From Paludibacter sp. (GTDB taxonomy: Bacteria; Bacteroidota; Bacteroidia; Bacteroidales; Paludibacteraceae): a DNA stretch of 64,000 bases. Each line of letters starts with the position of its first letter. The stretch's first letter is position 1. The stretch spans positions 39,921-103,920 of the forward strand of contig JAMPAY010000008.1 in NCBI GenBank assembly GCA_023666945.1. Reading direction: 5' to 3'. Below are positions 25,305 to 34,756 of the stretch, piece after piece. Under the pieces are notes generated by a model. It was not told the origin of the DNA, searched no databases, and saw only the letters and a program-made list of their open reading frames with translations. The position numbers and the translations under genes were made by a program.

Positions 25305-28300
25305 ATGAAAAAAATAACTTTCCTTTTCTTATTCATCCTCTCCACTTGTGCAGTTTGGGGCGTGGGAAATAATTTTGATGCTGTTATTACTGAAGGAGAT
25401 TTTCATTATTTGATTTACGACCTTAATACCGACAGCCCCTATGCTGCGATTTTTGGTAACGACGGAAAATTCAACTGCGTATTCACAGCCGGAGAGGCTG
25501 CTACCCGCAACAATTTATTCATTCAAGACTTAACCATTCCAGGAAGTATTGATTACAACGGACATCGCATACCTGTAACCATAATCGGAAGAGGTGCTTT
25601 TATGTATGAAAAAAACATAACCGGCACACTAACCCTACCCGCCTCTGTAACTACCATAGAGAGTTATGCTTTTGCATATTGTTACGGACTAACCGCATTG
25701 CAACTTAACGATGGGCTTATATCCATAGAAGACCACGCTTTCTTTTTTGAGAGTTCATTGCCAGGATCATTCCGAGGCGACTTAAAATTACCCAATACAC
25801 TTACAACTATAGGTTCTTATGCTTTCTCCTGGGCTTTTTACTTGGATCGCTACGCAACACCTTACAAGACCCTAAACCTTCCTTCCTCTCTGCAAACCAT
25901 GGGCGATAATGCTTTTCAAGGATGTTGGGGATTTGGCGGGACACTACGTATACCCGGATCATTAAAACGCATTCCCTATTACGCATTTATGGCATGTGCC
26001 CGTTTTTCTGAAATTGTAATAGAGAAAGGCGTCGAACATATTGACCTCTGCGCCTTTCGTCAAGTAGGCGTCGGTTATACAAGACAAGACGGCACAAAAG
26101 GTTTGGAACGTGTAACTATTCCGCGCACTGTTCAGCAAATAGGTAATCCAAAGTATAATTCATCAGCAGATGCAAAACTCCGTGCATTTTACCTGACAGA
26201 TATAGCAGTGGTGGATATATATGCAGAAACGCCCCCTATTATGTATGGACAGCAATTTGAGAACACAACATTACAGAACGGCACATTCATTGTGCCTTGT
26301 AATACCACTGAAGACTATCGCCAAGCAGAGTATTGGCAAGATATAGCGGAGGGGCACATTTGGGGATTGGAAGATGACATCAACGGAAATCCATCGATTG
26401 TGTCAACCAAAGTAACTTGCAATGTATCGCCTGTCGAAGCGGGTACTGCCCACTACACATGGGACTGCGCAAAACGTATGTATCGGTTATCGTGTACCGC
26501 CCATCCTGATTATGTATTTCAATATTGGGAACGAGAAAGAGAACGTGACGGACACAAAGAGATTTACTATGACCAAGAACTTGAACTCATTATTTACGAG
26601 GCAACCACTCTAACCGCCTACTTTGCACCAAAATCAACAGGAGAAATCTATGTGTACCGTTGGGCTGCCAATGGAATGTCGTTAGAGACCAACGAAACAC
26701 TTGATTTAGCAAACCGCACTTATACAGCCCGCACAACAACAGCCTATACCGGCAATACTACACAAAAGGACGCCGGTATATTCGGAATAAACATTCCCAA
26801 TTTGACTGATAACGCAGGCTATACACTGCAACTCGTTTTCTCCGTTGAAACCGGAGCAATCGAACAATTTCTTACCATTCCGACCCTTGTAGAGGGCGGG
26901 GCGCACAACATTTCGGAGTATCGGACCGACACGCATAGCGAGATAGTGATACTGAGCGGGGCTACACTCAATATTGACCAAACAACCCATGTGGGCAAAC
27001 TATCCGTATATGAAGGCGGTGTACTTAATGCTACAACCCACCTACATGCAGACACCCTCATACTATGGGGCAATGGTACAACCGGCGAACATGCACAAGC
27101 ATACGGAACAGACAATATAGATACACAACATTTGTTTTACGACTGTCTGCTCAACAAGAAAGCCTATTACACATTGGCTCTGCCCGGCAATGTCAATCCT
27201 GACGACATCACCCACGCCAACGGCGATGATGTAGCCATAGGCGTTAAACACTACGACGGCAACAGCCGTGCCACAGGTGCCAGCGGCTGGAGTAAACTGA
27301 CCAGTTTTGCAGGTTTCAGTTTTGAAGCAGGAAAAGGCTATGCCGTATTTGCCACTCCGCGCAAATGGAACGGAACTTTGCAAACCTATGCTCATGTACG
27401 TTTTCCGCTGAGTGGCCGGCAAACAGAGAGCCCGAACATAACCGTAAGTACATACGCAGCCGCCAAACCCATAAATGCCAACTGGAACTTGGTGGGTAAT
27501 CCGCAAATGGCAGACCTGAACGGTGTTGACAACCCGAATGTCATTCAGTTCGGCTATTGGGCTCAAAATGAAGAAGACGGCACCTACGAACTGAAAGAAA
27601 CGGCTCAACGCTACATCGTGCAATCGCACGACCACTACAAGACCTACACGCATGAATTGGCCAAAACAGCACAAATTCCTGCTTTCAGCAGTTTCTTTGT
27701 GCAGACTATGGGTAGCGGTACACTGACCTTTAGTATTCCTGTTATCCGCCGCAGCATTGTCGCTGCCCCACGCCACCTGACCGACAGTAAGGAAGACAAC
27801 GAAACGGCAATCGGCATCGTGCTACAACATGCCGAAGATAGCGACAAAGCGGGTATTCTGATAGGCGAATCGTTCGGAAAAGCATACGATTTCAATGCCG
27901 ACCTTGGCAAACTGACAAGCGGGGCAGAGCAACTCTTGCTATACACCCTTTTGGACGGCACACCATTGGCATTTTATGCCACTTCCGAAGAATTAGCAGC
28001 ACAAGCAATTCCATTAGGTTTCCGCACCGAAGATACCAACGGAACATTACGTATTGTTTGCGACCCCGCCTACGACATCAGCAACATAGAAGCCATGTGG
28101 CTGACCGATACCGAAACAGGAGCAATAACCAATCTGCTTTATGAGGACTATACGTTCAGCACCACCCAAAAGCAAGATGACAACCGTTTTTTGCTTGCAG
28201 TAGTGAAACGCAAATTGACCGACACCACCACAGCCAACGACAATGCCGCCACGCTGCAAGCCTACGCCTGCAGCGAAAACGGAGTACTGCTTATTGCACG

Positions 28301-28466
28301 CATCCCTGAAGACACAGACATCTATATATATGACACTACGGGACGCCTTGTTCTGCAAGCCCCACAATGTAACAACACGCTACGTTGCAGTCTGCCCGAA
28401 GGAAACTACCTTATCCGACTACAATCTACCAACCACCATCAACTTATTCGCACTATTGTCAGATAA
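25305..28466 (+). CDS. BspA-like leucine-rich-repeat surface protein with T9SS-type tail
   Basis: A 1053-residue secreted protein. Residues 1-19 are a signal peptide (MKKITFLFLFILSTCAVWG). Residues ~85-300 hold LRR_5/BspA-type repeats: ITIIGRGAFMYEKNITGTL, LTLPASVTTIESYAFAYC, LKLPNTLTTIGSYAFSW, LNLPSSLQTMGDNAFQGC, LRIPGSLKRIPYYAFMAC. A middle beta-rich part follows. The last ~60 residues (LLIARIPEDTDIYIYDTTGR and then EGNYLIRLQ) resemble a type IX secretion sorting domain, so the protein is probably anchored at the surface. BspA-like proteins commonly bind host or environmental ligands. The gene is 9 nt upstream of the next and has a long structured leader. Confidence 0.85.
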   Translation: MKKITFLFLFILSTCAVWGVGNNFDAVITEGDFHYLIYDLNTDSPYAAIFGNDGKFNCVFTAGEAATRNNLFIQDLTIPGSIDYNGHRIPVTIIGRGAFMYEKNITGTLTLPASVTTIESYAFAYCYGLTALQLNDGLISIEDHAFFFESSLPGSFRGDLKLPNTLTTIGSYAFSWAFYLDRYATPYKTLNLPSSLQTMGDNAFQGCWGFGGTLRIPGSLKRIPYYAFMACARFSEIVIEKGVEHIDLCAFRQVGVGYTRQDGTKGLERVTIPRTVQQIGNPKYNSSADAKLRAFYLTDIAVVDIYAETPPIMYGQQFENTTLQNGTFIVPCNTTEDYRQAEYWQDIAEGHIWGLEDDINGNPSIVSTKVTCNVSPVEAGTAHYTWDCAKRMYRLSCTAHPDYVFQYWERERERDGHKEIYYDQELELIIYEATTLTAYFAPKSTGEIYVYRWAANGMSLETNETLDLANRTYTARTTTAYTGNTTQKDAGIFGINIPNLTDNAGYTLQLVFSVETGAIEQFLTIPTLVEGGAHNISEYRTDTHSEIVILSGATLNIDQTTHVGKLSVYEGGVLNATTHLHADTLILWGNGTTGEHAQAYGTDNIDTQHLFYDCLLNKKAYYTLALPGNVNPDDITHANGDDVAIGVKHYDGNSRATGASGWSKLTSFAGFSFEAGKGYAVFATPRKWNGTLQTYAHVRFPLSGRQTESPNITVSTYAAAKPINANWNLVGNPQMADLNGVDNPNVIQFGYWAQNEEDGTYELKETAQRYIVQSHDHYKTYTHELAKTAQIPAFSSFFVQTMGSGTLTFSIPVIRRSIVAAPRHLTDSKEDNETAIGIVLQHAEDSDKAGILIGESFGKAYDFNADLGKLTSGAEQLLLYTLLDGTPLAFYATSEELAAQAIPLGFRTEDTNGTLRIVCDPAYDISNIEAMWLTDTETGAITNLLYEDYTFSTTQKQDDNRFLLAVVKRKLTDTTTANDNAATLQAYACSENGVLLIARIPEDTDIYIYDTTGRLVLQAPQCNNTLRCSLPEGNYLIRLQSTNHHQLIRTIVR

Positions 28467-28475
28467 CAGACCACT

Positions 28476-29177
28476 ATGAAGACCTACTCCCAACTATTTC
28501 CTTTATTATCCATACTCCTCTTTTACACAACAGCGGGAGCCGTTACCATTACGCCTCCCTGTAGCAAGATACCCAACGCGACCATATCTGCGCCCCAACC
28601 GCTTCTGCAAGAAGCGACTCACGGGGACGTGCGCAGCATACAAGTGCAATCGACCACCTCTATTCCGTTTGCCGCCCGGCACATGCCGACTTATGCCGGC
28701 GAGAATGCACCCGCCATAGAAAGTAGCGACACACGCAGACACAAGCCTATACGCGTGCGTGTCCAAAATCCGCAAGACTATATATTTACTTCTACTTATA
28801 CAGCGCAAAAACTGACACAAGATGCGCAAGTACACTCCAGTGCGGCTATGGTAGTCGGTACGGCAGCGGAAACAAGCGCAAACACAGTATCTGCCAATAC
28901 CGAGACAGCCGCTTCCTCCACAGTATCCGTTCTTGCCATTTGGCGCGACAACAACAAGCAACTGCTCAGCAACAACACACCACAAACGACACGCAACAAA
29001 CGGAGAGCCGCCATCATCGACCCTGACGGACCGGATGACCCAGATTTGACAGATCCTGACTACGATGACGATGACAATGCCAATCCGATAGGCGACATTC
29101 CTTTTATAGGAATGGCACTATTGACGGTTATATATATGATTAAGAAAAATACTACGACCACAAAGCAGCATCCATAA
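28476..29177 (+). CDS. Secreted protein with acidic linker and C-terminal membrane segment
   Basis: A 233-residue protein of unknown function. It has an N-terminal signal peptide (MKTYSQLFPLLSILLFYTTAGA), a middle region rich in S, T and A, then a very acidic stretch (DPDGPDDPDLTDPDYDDDD, about residues 185-205) directly before PIGDIPFIGMALLTVIYMI and a basic tail KKNTTTTKQHP. The P-x-G-D plus hydrophobic helix plus basic end arrangement recurs at the C-termini of Bacteroidales envelope proteins and looks like a sorting or anchoring signal. It follows the BspA-like gene after 9 nt, so the two are probably expressed together and may interact. Confidence 0.65.
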   Translation: MKTYSQLFPLLSILLFYTTAGAVTITPPCSKIPNATISAPQPLLQEATHGDVRSIQVQSTTSIPFAARHMPTYAGENAPAIESSDTRRHKPIRVRVQNPQDYIFTSTYTAQKLTQDAQVHSSAAMVVGTAAETSANTVSANTETAASSTVSVLAIWRDNNKQLLSNNTPQTTRNKRRAAIIDPDGPDDPDLTDPDYDDDDNANPIGDIPFIGMALLTVIYMIKKNTTTTKQHP

Positions 29178-29209
29178 AAACTTCACTCAAGCGCATACAA
29201 CATAAAAGG

Positions 29210-29313
29210 GCTATCTGCATCTATTGTTCCGACCTTTCCTATTCCAAACACTCAATATTCCTGACCCCACATCAGGAAGTCAAAAAAAAGGAACACAGCA
29301 GATAGCTTTTTTT
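29210..29313 (+). terminator. Structured element ending in a T-run; terminator or small RNA candidate
   Basis: Nested pairings GCTATCTGC (29210-29218) with GCAGATAGC (29298-29306), TGTTCC (29225-29230) with GGAACA (29290-29295), and TTCCTGA (29258-29264) with TCAGGAA (29272-29278), then seven T. The fold is larger than a simple terminator, so a small RNA or structured 3' end of the preceding mRNA is possible. Confidence 0.5.
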
Positions 29314-29321
29314 AATGACAC

Positions 29322-29351
29322 AGCCCGATAACATTCAAATGTTGTCGGGCT
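29322..29351. terminator. Hairpin between convergent genes
   Basis: AGCCCGATAACAT / ATGTTGTCGGGCT with a TCAA loop and one wobble pair, 28 nt after the stop of the minus-strand phosphatase gene; with the adjoining A/T run it can end transcription from the minus strand. Confidence 0.7.
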
Positions 29352-29379
29352 ATGTATAGTTTCGTAATCTCCCAACGAA

Positions 29380-29835
29380 TTATGAAAAGTAGCGAAGCAA
29401 CGCCTTACATCCCTGCAACAGATCTTGATAAGTAGTTTCAAAATTGCCGGTGTACCACGGATCCGCCACATCGCGCGTTTCGCTTGTATATTGCATCAAC
29501 AGCGATATTTTACCCTCCGTATCATCACCCAAGAGACGATGTAAGTTGTAGAGATTGTTGTTATCCATTGCAACAACGGCATCGTAGTAAGCATAGTCTT
29601 CCCGCATAATCTGCCGTGCGGCACGATGCGAAAAAGGTACTCCCTTCTCCACCAACTTACGCTGAGCAGGAGGATAGATATCATTTCCTATTTCTTCCCT
29701 GCTTGTGGCCGCCGACGCAATTTCGAACGCATCGGATAAACCTGCTTCCACTACCAGTTGTTTCATTATAAACTCCGCCATCGGACTGCGGCATATATTG
29801 CCATGGCATACAAAAAGTATTCGTTTCATAGTCAA
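29380..29835 (-). CDS. Low-molecular-weight protein tyrosine phosphatase
   Basis: A 151-residue enzyme with the LMW-PTP active site at the N-terminus, FVCHGNICRSPMAEF (Cys10 nucleophile, Arg16 phosphate binding, then Ser-Pro), and the general-acid loop DPWYTG near residue 130. In bacteria this family dephosphorylates tyrosine kinases of polysaccharide export or phosphoarginine in proteins; the substrate here cannot be told. The start could also be the Met two codons later (MKRIL). It lies downstream of the phosphorylase gene on the same strand, but with a strong hairpin between them. Confidence 0.9.
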   Translation of the reverse strand: MTMKRILFVCHGNICRSPMAEFIMKQLVVEAGLSDAFEIASAATSREEIGNDIYPPAQRKLVEKGVPFSHRAARQIMREDYAYYDAVVAMDNNNLYNLHRLLGDDTEGKISLLMQYTSETRDVADPWYTGNFETTYQDLLQGCKALLRYFS

Positions 29836-29845
29836 TTATAGCAAA

Positions 29846-29871
29846 GCAGCCTTGCAATGCTGCAAGGCTGC
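29846..29871 (-). terminator. Terminator after the glucan phosphorylase gene
   Basis: GCAGCCTTGCA / TGCAAGGCTGC, 11-bp perfect stem, ATGC loop, in the 59-nt gap between the phosphorylase and phosphatase genes. Confidence 0.7.
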
Positions 29872-29894
29872 CCAAAGAATTATTTTATTTATTA

Positions 29895-32456
29895 TCAAAT
29901 CCAACGTACATAGCAGAAATCCTGACGATGCGGCAGATCCTCGTTTTTGGGGAACATACGGAATGCAAACTTCAGTGCGCCGGCATAATCTAACTGATAA
30001 TCGGTTTCGAAATACATGCGCGTACCTTCGGTTTTCACCAACTGCAACTCTTGTACTTTGTACAATTTATCTTCGTTCTGTTTGTTCGTGCGCACAGCCA
30101 CCAATTCTACACCCAAACCTTTATCGTTCAAGCATTTGGTATCGATGGTTACTGCCAAGCGATAGCGTTCGCCTACCTGCGGGTTTTGTGTGAGTTGCTC
30201 AGGGATAATGACTTCAGACACCTCAACGGCATCCCAATTGGCAACCATGTGTTCTTTCCAAGCAGCAATCTCCTTGGCTTTCTTATAGTTGTCAGCGCAA
30301 AGCCATGCATGACGTTTCGCCTGCTTGTTGTAGAATTTTGAGAAATAGTCGTCCATCATACGCTTTGTAGTAAAGCGCGGAGTGATTTGTGTTACCGACT
30401 TCTTTATCATCTCTATCCATTCGGGCGAGTAGCCTTTGGAATTCTTGGCATAGTACATCGGAATGATTTGACGCTCCAACATCTGATATATAGTAGCGGC
30501 ATCCAATTGGTCTTGGTGTGCCTGATTCTCGTAGGTACGCTTTTCCGTAAGCGCCCAACCGGCACCTTCCACATAGCCTTCGTACCACCATCCGTCCAAT
30601 ACAGAGAAGTTCAGAACACCGTTCATCTGTGCTTTCTCACCCGATGTACCGGAAGCCTCCAAGGGTCGAGTAGGCGTATTGAGCCAAATATCAACACCCG
30701 AAATCAAACGTTTGGCAAGACGCATATCGTAATTCTCCAAGAACACAATCTTGCCCAAGAACTGCGGCATACGCGAAATCTCTATGATACGGCGAATCAG
30801 TGCCTGACCACCGCCATCGGCGGGGTGAGCCTTACCCGTAAAGAGGAATTGCACGGGATAGTTGGGATTATTAACCAAACGATCCAAACGTTCCAGGTCG
30901 GTAAAGAGCAAGTGAGCACGTTTATAGGTGGCAAAACGGCGTCCGAAACCAATGATGAGCGTATTCGGATTCATTTCTTCCAACACGCGCACAATGCGAC
31001 TCGGGTCGCCTTGATTCTTCATCCAATCTTCTTGGAACTGCTCTTTGATATAGTTAATCAACTTTGTCTTCAGCGACATGCGGGTTTTCCATATCATCTC
31101 TTCCGAGAGGTTGTTGAAAGGTTCCCACATTGCCAAATTCGATTGGTCGGTATACCACTCTTGGGGGAAAGTTTCCTTATAGACTTGTTTCCATTCGGAA
31201 GCGGCCCATGTAGGCATGTGCACACCATTGGTTACATAATCGACATGCAACTCATCGGGGAAATAGCCGGGCCATATAGGAGCAAACATCTTTTGTGACA
31301 CCTTGCCGTGCAACCAACTTACACCATTCACTTCTTGACTGCAATTGCAAGCGAATACCGACATGGAGAACTTCTCACCCGACCCCGGATGCTCGCGACC
31401 CATATCGATAAATTGCCCCCATTCGATGCCTAACTTGGCAGGATACTCGTTCATATACTTGTAGAACAGACCTTCTTCGAAAGCATCGTGACCTGCAGGA
31501 ACAGGTGTGTGGCAAGTATAGAGCGATGATGAGCGAACCACCTCCATAGCCTGATTGAGCGTAAGACCTTCGCCTTGTACCAAATCGACCAAACGTTGGA
31601 TATTGATGAAAGCGGCATGACCTTCGTTGCAATGATAAACATCTTTCTTTATTCCCAACTTGCCGAGTGCCAACATACCACCTATACCGAGCATAATTTC
31701 TTGCTTGATACGATTTTCCCAATCGCCGCCATACAACTGGTGCGTAATAGGACGGTCATATTCCGAGTTCATTTCGTTGTCGGTATCCAACAGATAGAGA
31801 TTGATACGCCCCACCTGCACTTGCCACAAATAGGCATACACCACACGACCCGGATACGGCACCTCAACGATGAGCGCACTGCCGTCGGCATTCTTCACCT
31901 GCTTCAAGGGAAGATTGGCAAAATTCTGTGCCTCATAGTTGGCTACCTGCTGCCCTTCGGGCGACAAAGTTTGCGTGAAATAACCGTAACGATATAAGAA
32001 ACCTACTGCCGTCATATCGACATTGCAATCGGAAGCCTCTTTCAGATAGTCGCCTGCCAGAATACCCAAACCGCCCGAATAGATTTTCAGCACATGGCTC
32101 AATCCGTATTCCATCGAGAAATAGGCGATACTGGGTTTGGCAGCATCTTTCTTTTCATCCATATAGGCGCGAAAATCGGCATATATCTTGTCCAATTGCG
32201 CCATGAAAGAAGCATCTTTGCCCAATTCCACCAACTTGTCATACGACAACGTACGCAGCAACAATATCGGGTTCGATTGCGCACGATGCCATGCCTCGTT
32301 ATCGATATGGCGGAATATATTCTTTGCATCGGAGTTCCATACCCACCACAAGTTGTAGGCTATTTCCTCCAGTTTCTTCAGATTCTCCGGCAGATTGGCA
32401 TGTACATTAATCTCTTTCCAAGCCGGCTGGTTTACGTTACTTGTTTGAATTCTCAT
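29895..32456 (-). CDS. glgP: Alpha-glucan (glycogen) phosphorylase, GT35
   Basis: An 853-residue PLP-dependent enzyme that releases glucose-1-phosphate from alpha-1,4-glucans. The N-terminal ~100 residues (LPENLKKLEEIAYNLWWVWN) are the DUF3417-type domain of the short bacterial alpha-glucan phosphorylase branch. The body shows IAYFSMEYGLSHVLKIYSGGLGILAGD, HCNEGHAAF, FATYKRAHLLF, FTGKAHPADGGG and the PLP-site region EASGTSGEKAQMNGVLN with its lysine. A Glu precedes that Lys where Met is commoner. Together with the GT3 glycogen synthase it makes a storage-polysaccharide cycle. The gene is divergent from rnr. Confidence 0.93.
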   Translation of the reverse strand: MRIQTSNVNQPAWKEINVHANLPENLKKLEEIAYNLWWVWNSDAKNIFRHIDNEAWHRAQSNPILLLRTLSYDKLVELGKDASFMAQLDKIYADFRAYMDEKKDAAKPSIAYFSMEYGLSHVLKIYSGGLGILAGDYLKEASDCNVDMTAVGFLYRYGYFTQTLSPEGQQVANYEAQNFANLPLKQVKNADGSALIVEVPYPGRVVYAYLWQVQVGRINLYLLDTDNEMNSEYDRPITHQLYGGDWENRIKQEIMLGIGGMLALGKLGIKKDVYHCNEGHAAFINIQRLVDLVQGEGLTLNQAMEVVRSSSLYTCHTPVPAGHDAFEEGLFYKYMNEYPAKLGIEWGQFIDMGREHPGSGEKFSMSVFACNCSQEVNGVSWLHGKVSQKMFAPIWPGYFPDELHVDYVTNGVHMPTWAASEWKQVYKETFPQEWYTDQSNLAMWEPFNNLSEEMIWKTRMSLKTKLINYIKEQFQEDWMKNQGDPSRIVRVLEEMNPNTLIIGFGRRFATYKRAHLLFTDLERLDRLVNNPNYPVQFLFTGKAHPADGGGQALIRRIIEISRMPQFLGKIVFLENYDMRLAKRLISGVDIWLNTPTRPLEASGTSGEKAQMNGVLNFSVLDGWWYEGYVEGAGWALTEKRTYENQAHQDQLDAATIYQMLERQIIPMYYAKNSKGYSPEWIEMIKKSVTQITPRFTTKRMMDDYFSKFYNKQAKRHAWLCADNYKKAKEIAAWKEHMVANWDAVEVSEVIIPEQLTQNPQVGERYRLAVTIDTKCLNDKGLGVELVAVRTNKQNEDKLYKVQELQLVKTEGTRMYFETDYQLDYAGALKFAFRMFPKNEDLPHRQDFCYVRWI

Positions 32457-32558
32457 TTATAACGATTATTAGTTAATATTTCCATTTTAGGTATCGAAGA
32501 TATCCCATTAAACGACTAACTGCATAGTATCAAGCCGAAAATATCCCCAAAACGCGTG

Positions 32559-32566
32559 CAAAGTTA
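32559..32566 (-). promoter_or_regulatory. -7 element of glgP
   Basis: TAACTTTG on the minus strand, about 100 nt upstream of the glgP start; the -33 is not clear. Confidence 0.45.
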
Positions 32567-32674
32567 ATCATTTTCTTCGGTTTATTAAAGAATTTATTCC
32601 ACAAAAGCGATGAAAAGGCTTTTTTCAACCACCAACCAACAAAACCAAACGACCAAACGACACGGTGCAAATTA

Positions 32675-32705
32675 TTGCCGTATCCGATAAAAAGACGTAC
32701 CTTTG
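32675..32705 (+). promoter_or_regulatory. Promoter of rnr
   Basis: TTG (32675-32677), 20 nt, TACCTTTG (32698-32705), 26 nt before the rnr start codon. Confidence 0.7.
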
Positions 32706-32731
32706 CACTCGACTAAAATGGATTCAGAACT

Positions 32732-34726
32732 ATGAAAACGAAAGACATGCGCGGAAAGCGTCCGCGGCTCAACGAACTGGTAGAAAGCATACAACAACAG
32801 TTCAGCAATCATCCCGACAAAACATACACCATCAAACAACTTACAGCAACGCTCAAGTTGCGCGACATACGTGACCGCCTCGCCGTGAAAAACATCGTGG
32901 ACAACCTCATCAACTACGACTTCATCACCGAAAACGACAACGGGAAATACCAACTCAAAAAAAGCACAACCACCCACCAACAAACGCAACAAGACACCTT
33001 CGTCGGGAAACTCGAACTATCCAACAGAGGCGGATACGTGGTTGTACGACACAAACTGCTGCACAACGACATCTTCGTTCCGACAAGCAAACTCAACGGA
33101 GCAAAAAACGGGCAAAAAGTGGTAGTCAAACTCACACGATGGAAACGAAACATGACCAAACCCGAGGGGGAAATAACAGACGTACTCGGAGATTGCGGAA
33201 ACAACAATACCGAAATGCACGCCATTCTCGCCGAATACGGACTACCCTACTCCTACCCCGCAGCCATGGAAGCCGAAGCCGCAAAAATTAGCGCCGACAT
33301 CACACAAAAAGACTGCGCCAAACGCCGCGACATGCGCAACGTCAACACATTCACCATCGACCCAGTTGACGCCAAAGATTTTGACGATGCAATATCCATA
33401 CAAACAACCGATGACAACCAATTCTACGAAATAGGAGTACACATCGCCGATGTATCACACTACGTAAAACCCGGCTCACTCATCGACAAAGAAGCATACA
33501 ACAGAGCAACATCCGTATACCTCGTTGACCGAACCATACCCATGTTGCCCGAAAAACTATGCAACGAAATCTGCTCGCTACGACCCGACGAAGACAAACT
33601 CGCATTCTCCGTAATCTTCATCATGGACAACGACGCCAACATCATCAACTACAAAATCTGCCACACCATCATACGAAGCAACCGACGATTCACCTACGAA
33701 GAAGCACAACAACGCATCGAAACACAACAAGGAGACTACGCGCAAGAACTGCTCACACTCAACCGACTGGCACAGATAATGCGGCAACGACGATTTCAAC
33801 AAGGAGCCATCGCCTTCGAGAGAGAAGAAGTAAGATTTCGTATTGACGATCAAGGAAAACCTATCGATGTGTACATCAAACAAATAAAGGAAGCAAACCA
33901 ACTTGTGGAAGAATTCATGCTACTCGCCAACCGAACCGTAGCGCAACACATCGCCAACCCCAAAAACAACAAAAGGAAAAACCCGCAACCCAAAACATTT
34001 GTCTACCGAGTACACGACCTGCCTGACAACGAACGAATAAAAGACTTTGCACAGTTTATACGGCGATTCGGATACAATCTTAAAACATCCGCCAAACAAC
34101 AAAACAACTCCAAAAACATCAACAAACTGCTCGCACAAGCAAAAGGTACACCGGAACAAAACCTCATAGAAACACTTGCCGTAAGAAGCATGGCAAAAGC
34201 CGTCTATTCGACCGACAACATAGGACACTACGGACTCGCCTTCCCCTACTACACACACTTCACATCGCCCATCAGACGATACCCCGACCTCATCGTACAC
34301 CGCCTACTTGACCGATACGCCAAAGGAGCACCCGCCGTACCGCAAGATGAATACGAAGACAAATGCCGACACTGCTCCGGCAAAGAACAACTCGCCGCTA
34401 ATGCAGAAAGAGCCAGCAACAAATACAAACAGGTGGAATACATGACAACACGTATCGGACAAACCTATCAGGGCATCATATCGGGAGTCACCGAATGGGG
34501 CATATACGTTGAGCTCAACGAAAATAAATGCGAAGGAATGATACCCCTCAGGCAACTCGACCCCAATGACTACTTCATTTACGATGAAAAACAATACTGC
34601 GTTGAAGCCGTACACTCCGGAAAAAAATATCAACTCGGAGACAAAATCAGCGTAAAAGTAACGAAAGCAGACCTGCAAAAACGGCAACTCGACTTCAGCG
34701 TTGCGAACCAAAACAACATTGGATAA
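32732..34726 (+). CDS. rnr: Ribonuclease R
   Basis: A 664-residue 3'-5' exoribonuclease. In order: an N-terminal winged-helix-like region (KTYTIKQLTATLKL), cold-shock domains (from TFVGKLELSNRGGYVVVRHKLLHNDIFV), the RNB catalytic domain with TIDPVDAKDFDDAIS near residue 208 (metal-binding aspartates), YVKPGSLIDKEAYNRATSVYLVDRTIPMLP and HFTSPIRRYPDLIVHR, and a C-terminal S1 domain (GQTYQGIISGVTEWGIYVELNE). The basic C-terminal tail seen in enterobacterial RNase R is absent. Codon use is strikingly poor in T, shared with its neighbours on both strands. Confidence 0.95.
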   Translation: MKTKDMRGKRPRLNELVESIQQQFSNHPDKTYTIKQLTATLKLRDIRDRLAVKNIVDNLINYDFITENDNGKYQLKKSTTTHQQTQQDTFVGKLELSNRGGYVVVRHKLLHNDIFVPTSKLNGAKNGQKVVVKLTRWKRNMTKPEGEITDVLGDCGNNNTEMHAILAEYGLPYSYPAAMEAEAAKISADITQKDCAKRRDMRNVNTFTIDPVDAKDFDDAISIQTTDDNQFYEIGVHIADVSHYVKPGSLIDKEAYNRATSVYLVDRTIPMLPEKLCNEICSLRPDEDKLAFSVIFIMDNDANIINYKICHTIIRSNRRFTYEEAQQRIETQQGDYAQELLTLNRLAQIMRQRRFQQGAIAFEREEVRFRIDDQGKPIDVYIKQIKEANQLVEEFMLLANRTVAQHIANPKNNKRKNPQPKTFVYRVHDLPDNERIKDFAQFIRRFGYNLKTSAKQQNNSKNINKLLAQAKGTPEQNLIETLAVRSMAKAVYSTDNIGHYGLAFPYYTHFTSPIRRYPDLIVHRLLDRYAKGAPAVPQDEYEDKCRHCSGKEQLAANAERASNKYKQVEYMTTRIGQTYQGIISGVTEWGIYVELNENKCEGMIPLRQLDPNDYFIYDEKQYCVEAVHSGKKYQLGDKISVKVTKADLQKRQLDFSVANQNNIG

Positions 34727-34749
34727 TTAAAATATTTGTCGTAACTTTG
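34719..34749 (+). promoter_or_regulatory. Promoter of the outer-membrane-like gene
   Basis: TTG (34719-34721, inside the last codons of rnr), 20 nt, TAACTTTG (34742-34749). The ATG follows only 7 nt after the box, so the transcript would be nearly leaderless. Confidence 0.6.
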
Positions 34750-34756
34750 CAACCGC

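Noticed and set aside
30387..31298. 303-codon plus-strand frame opposite glgP
   Set aside because: Antisense shadow of a fully recognisable phosphorylase.
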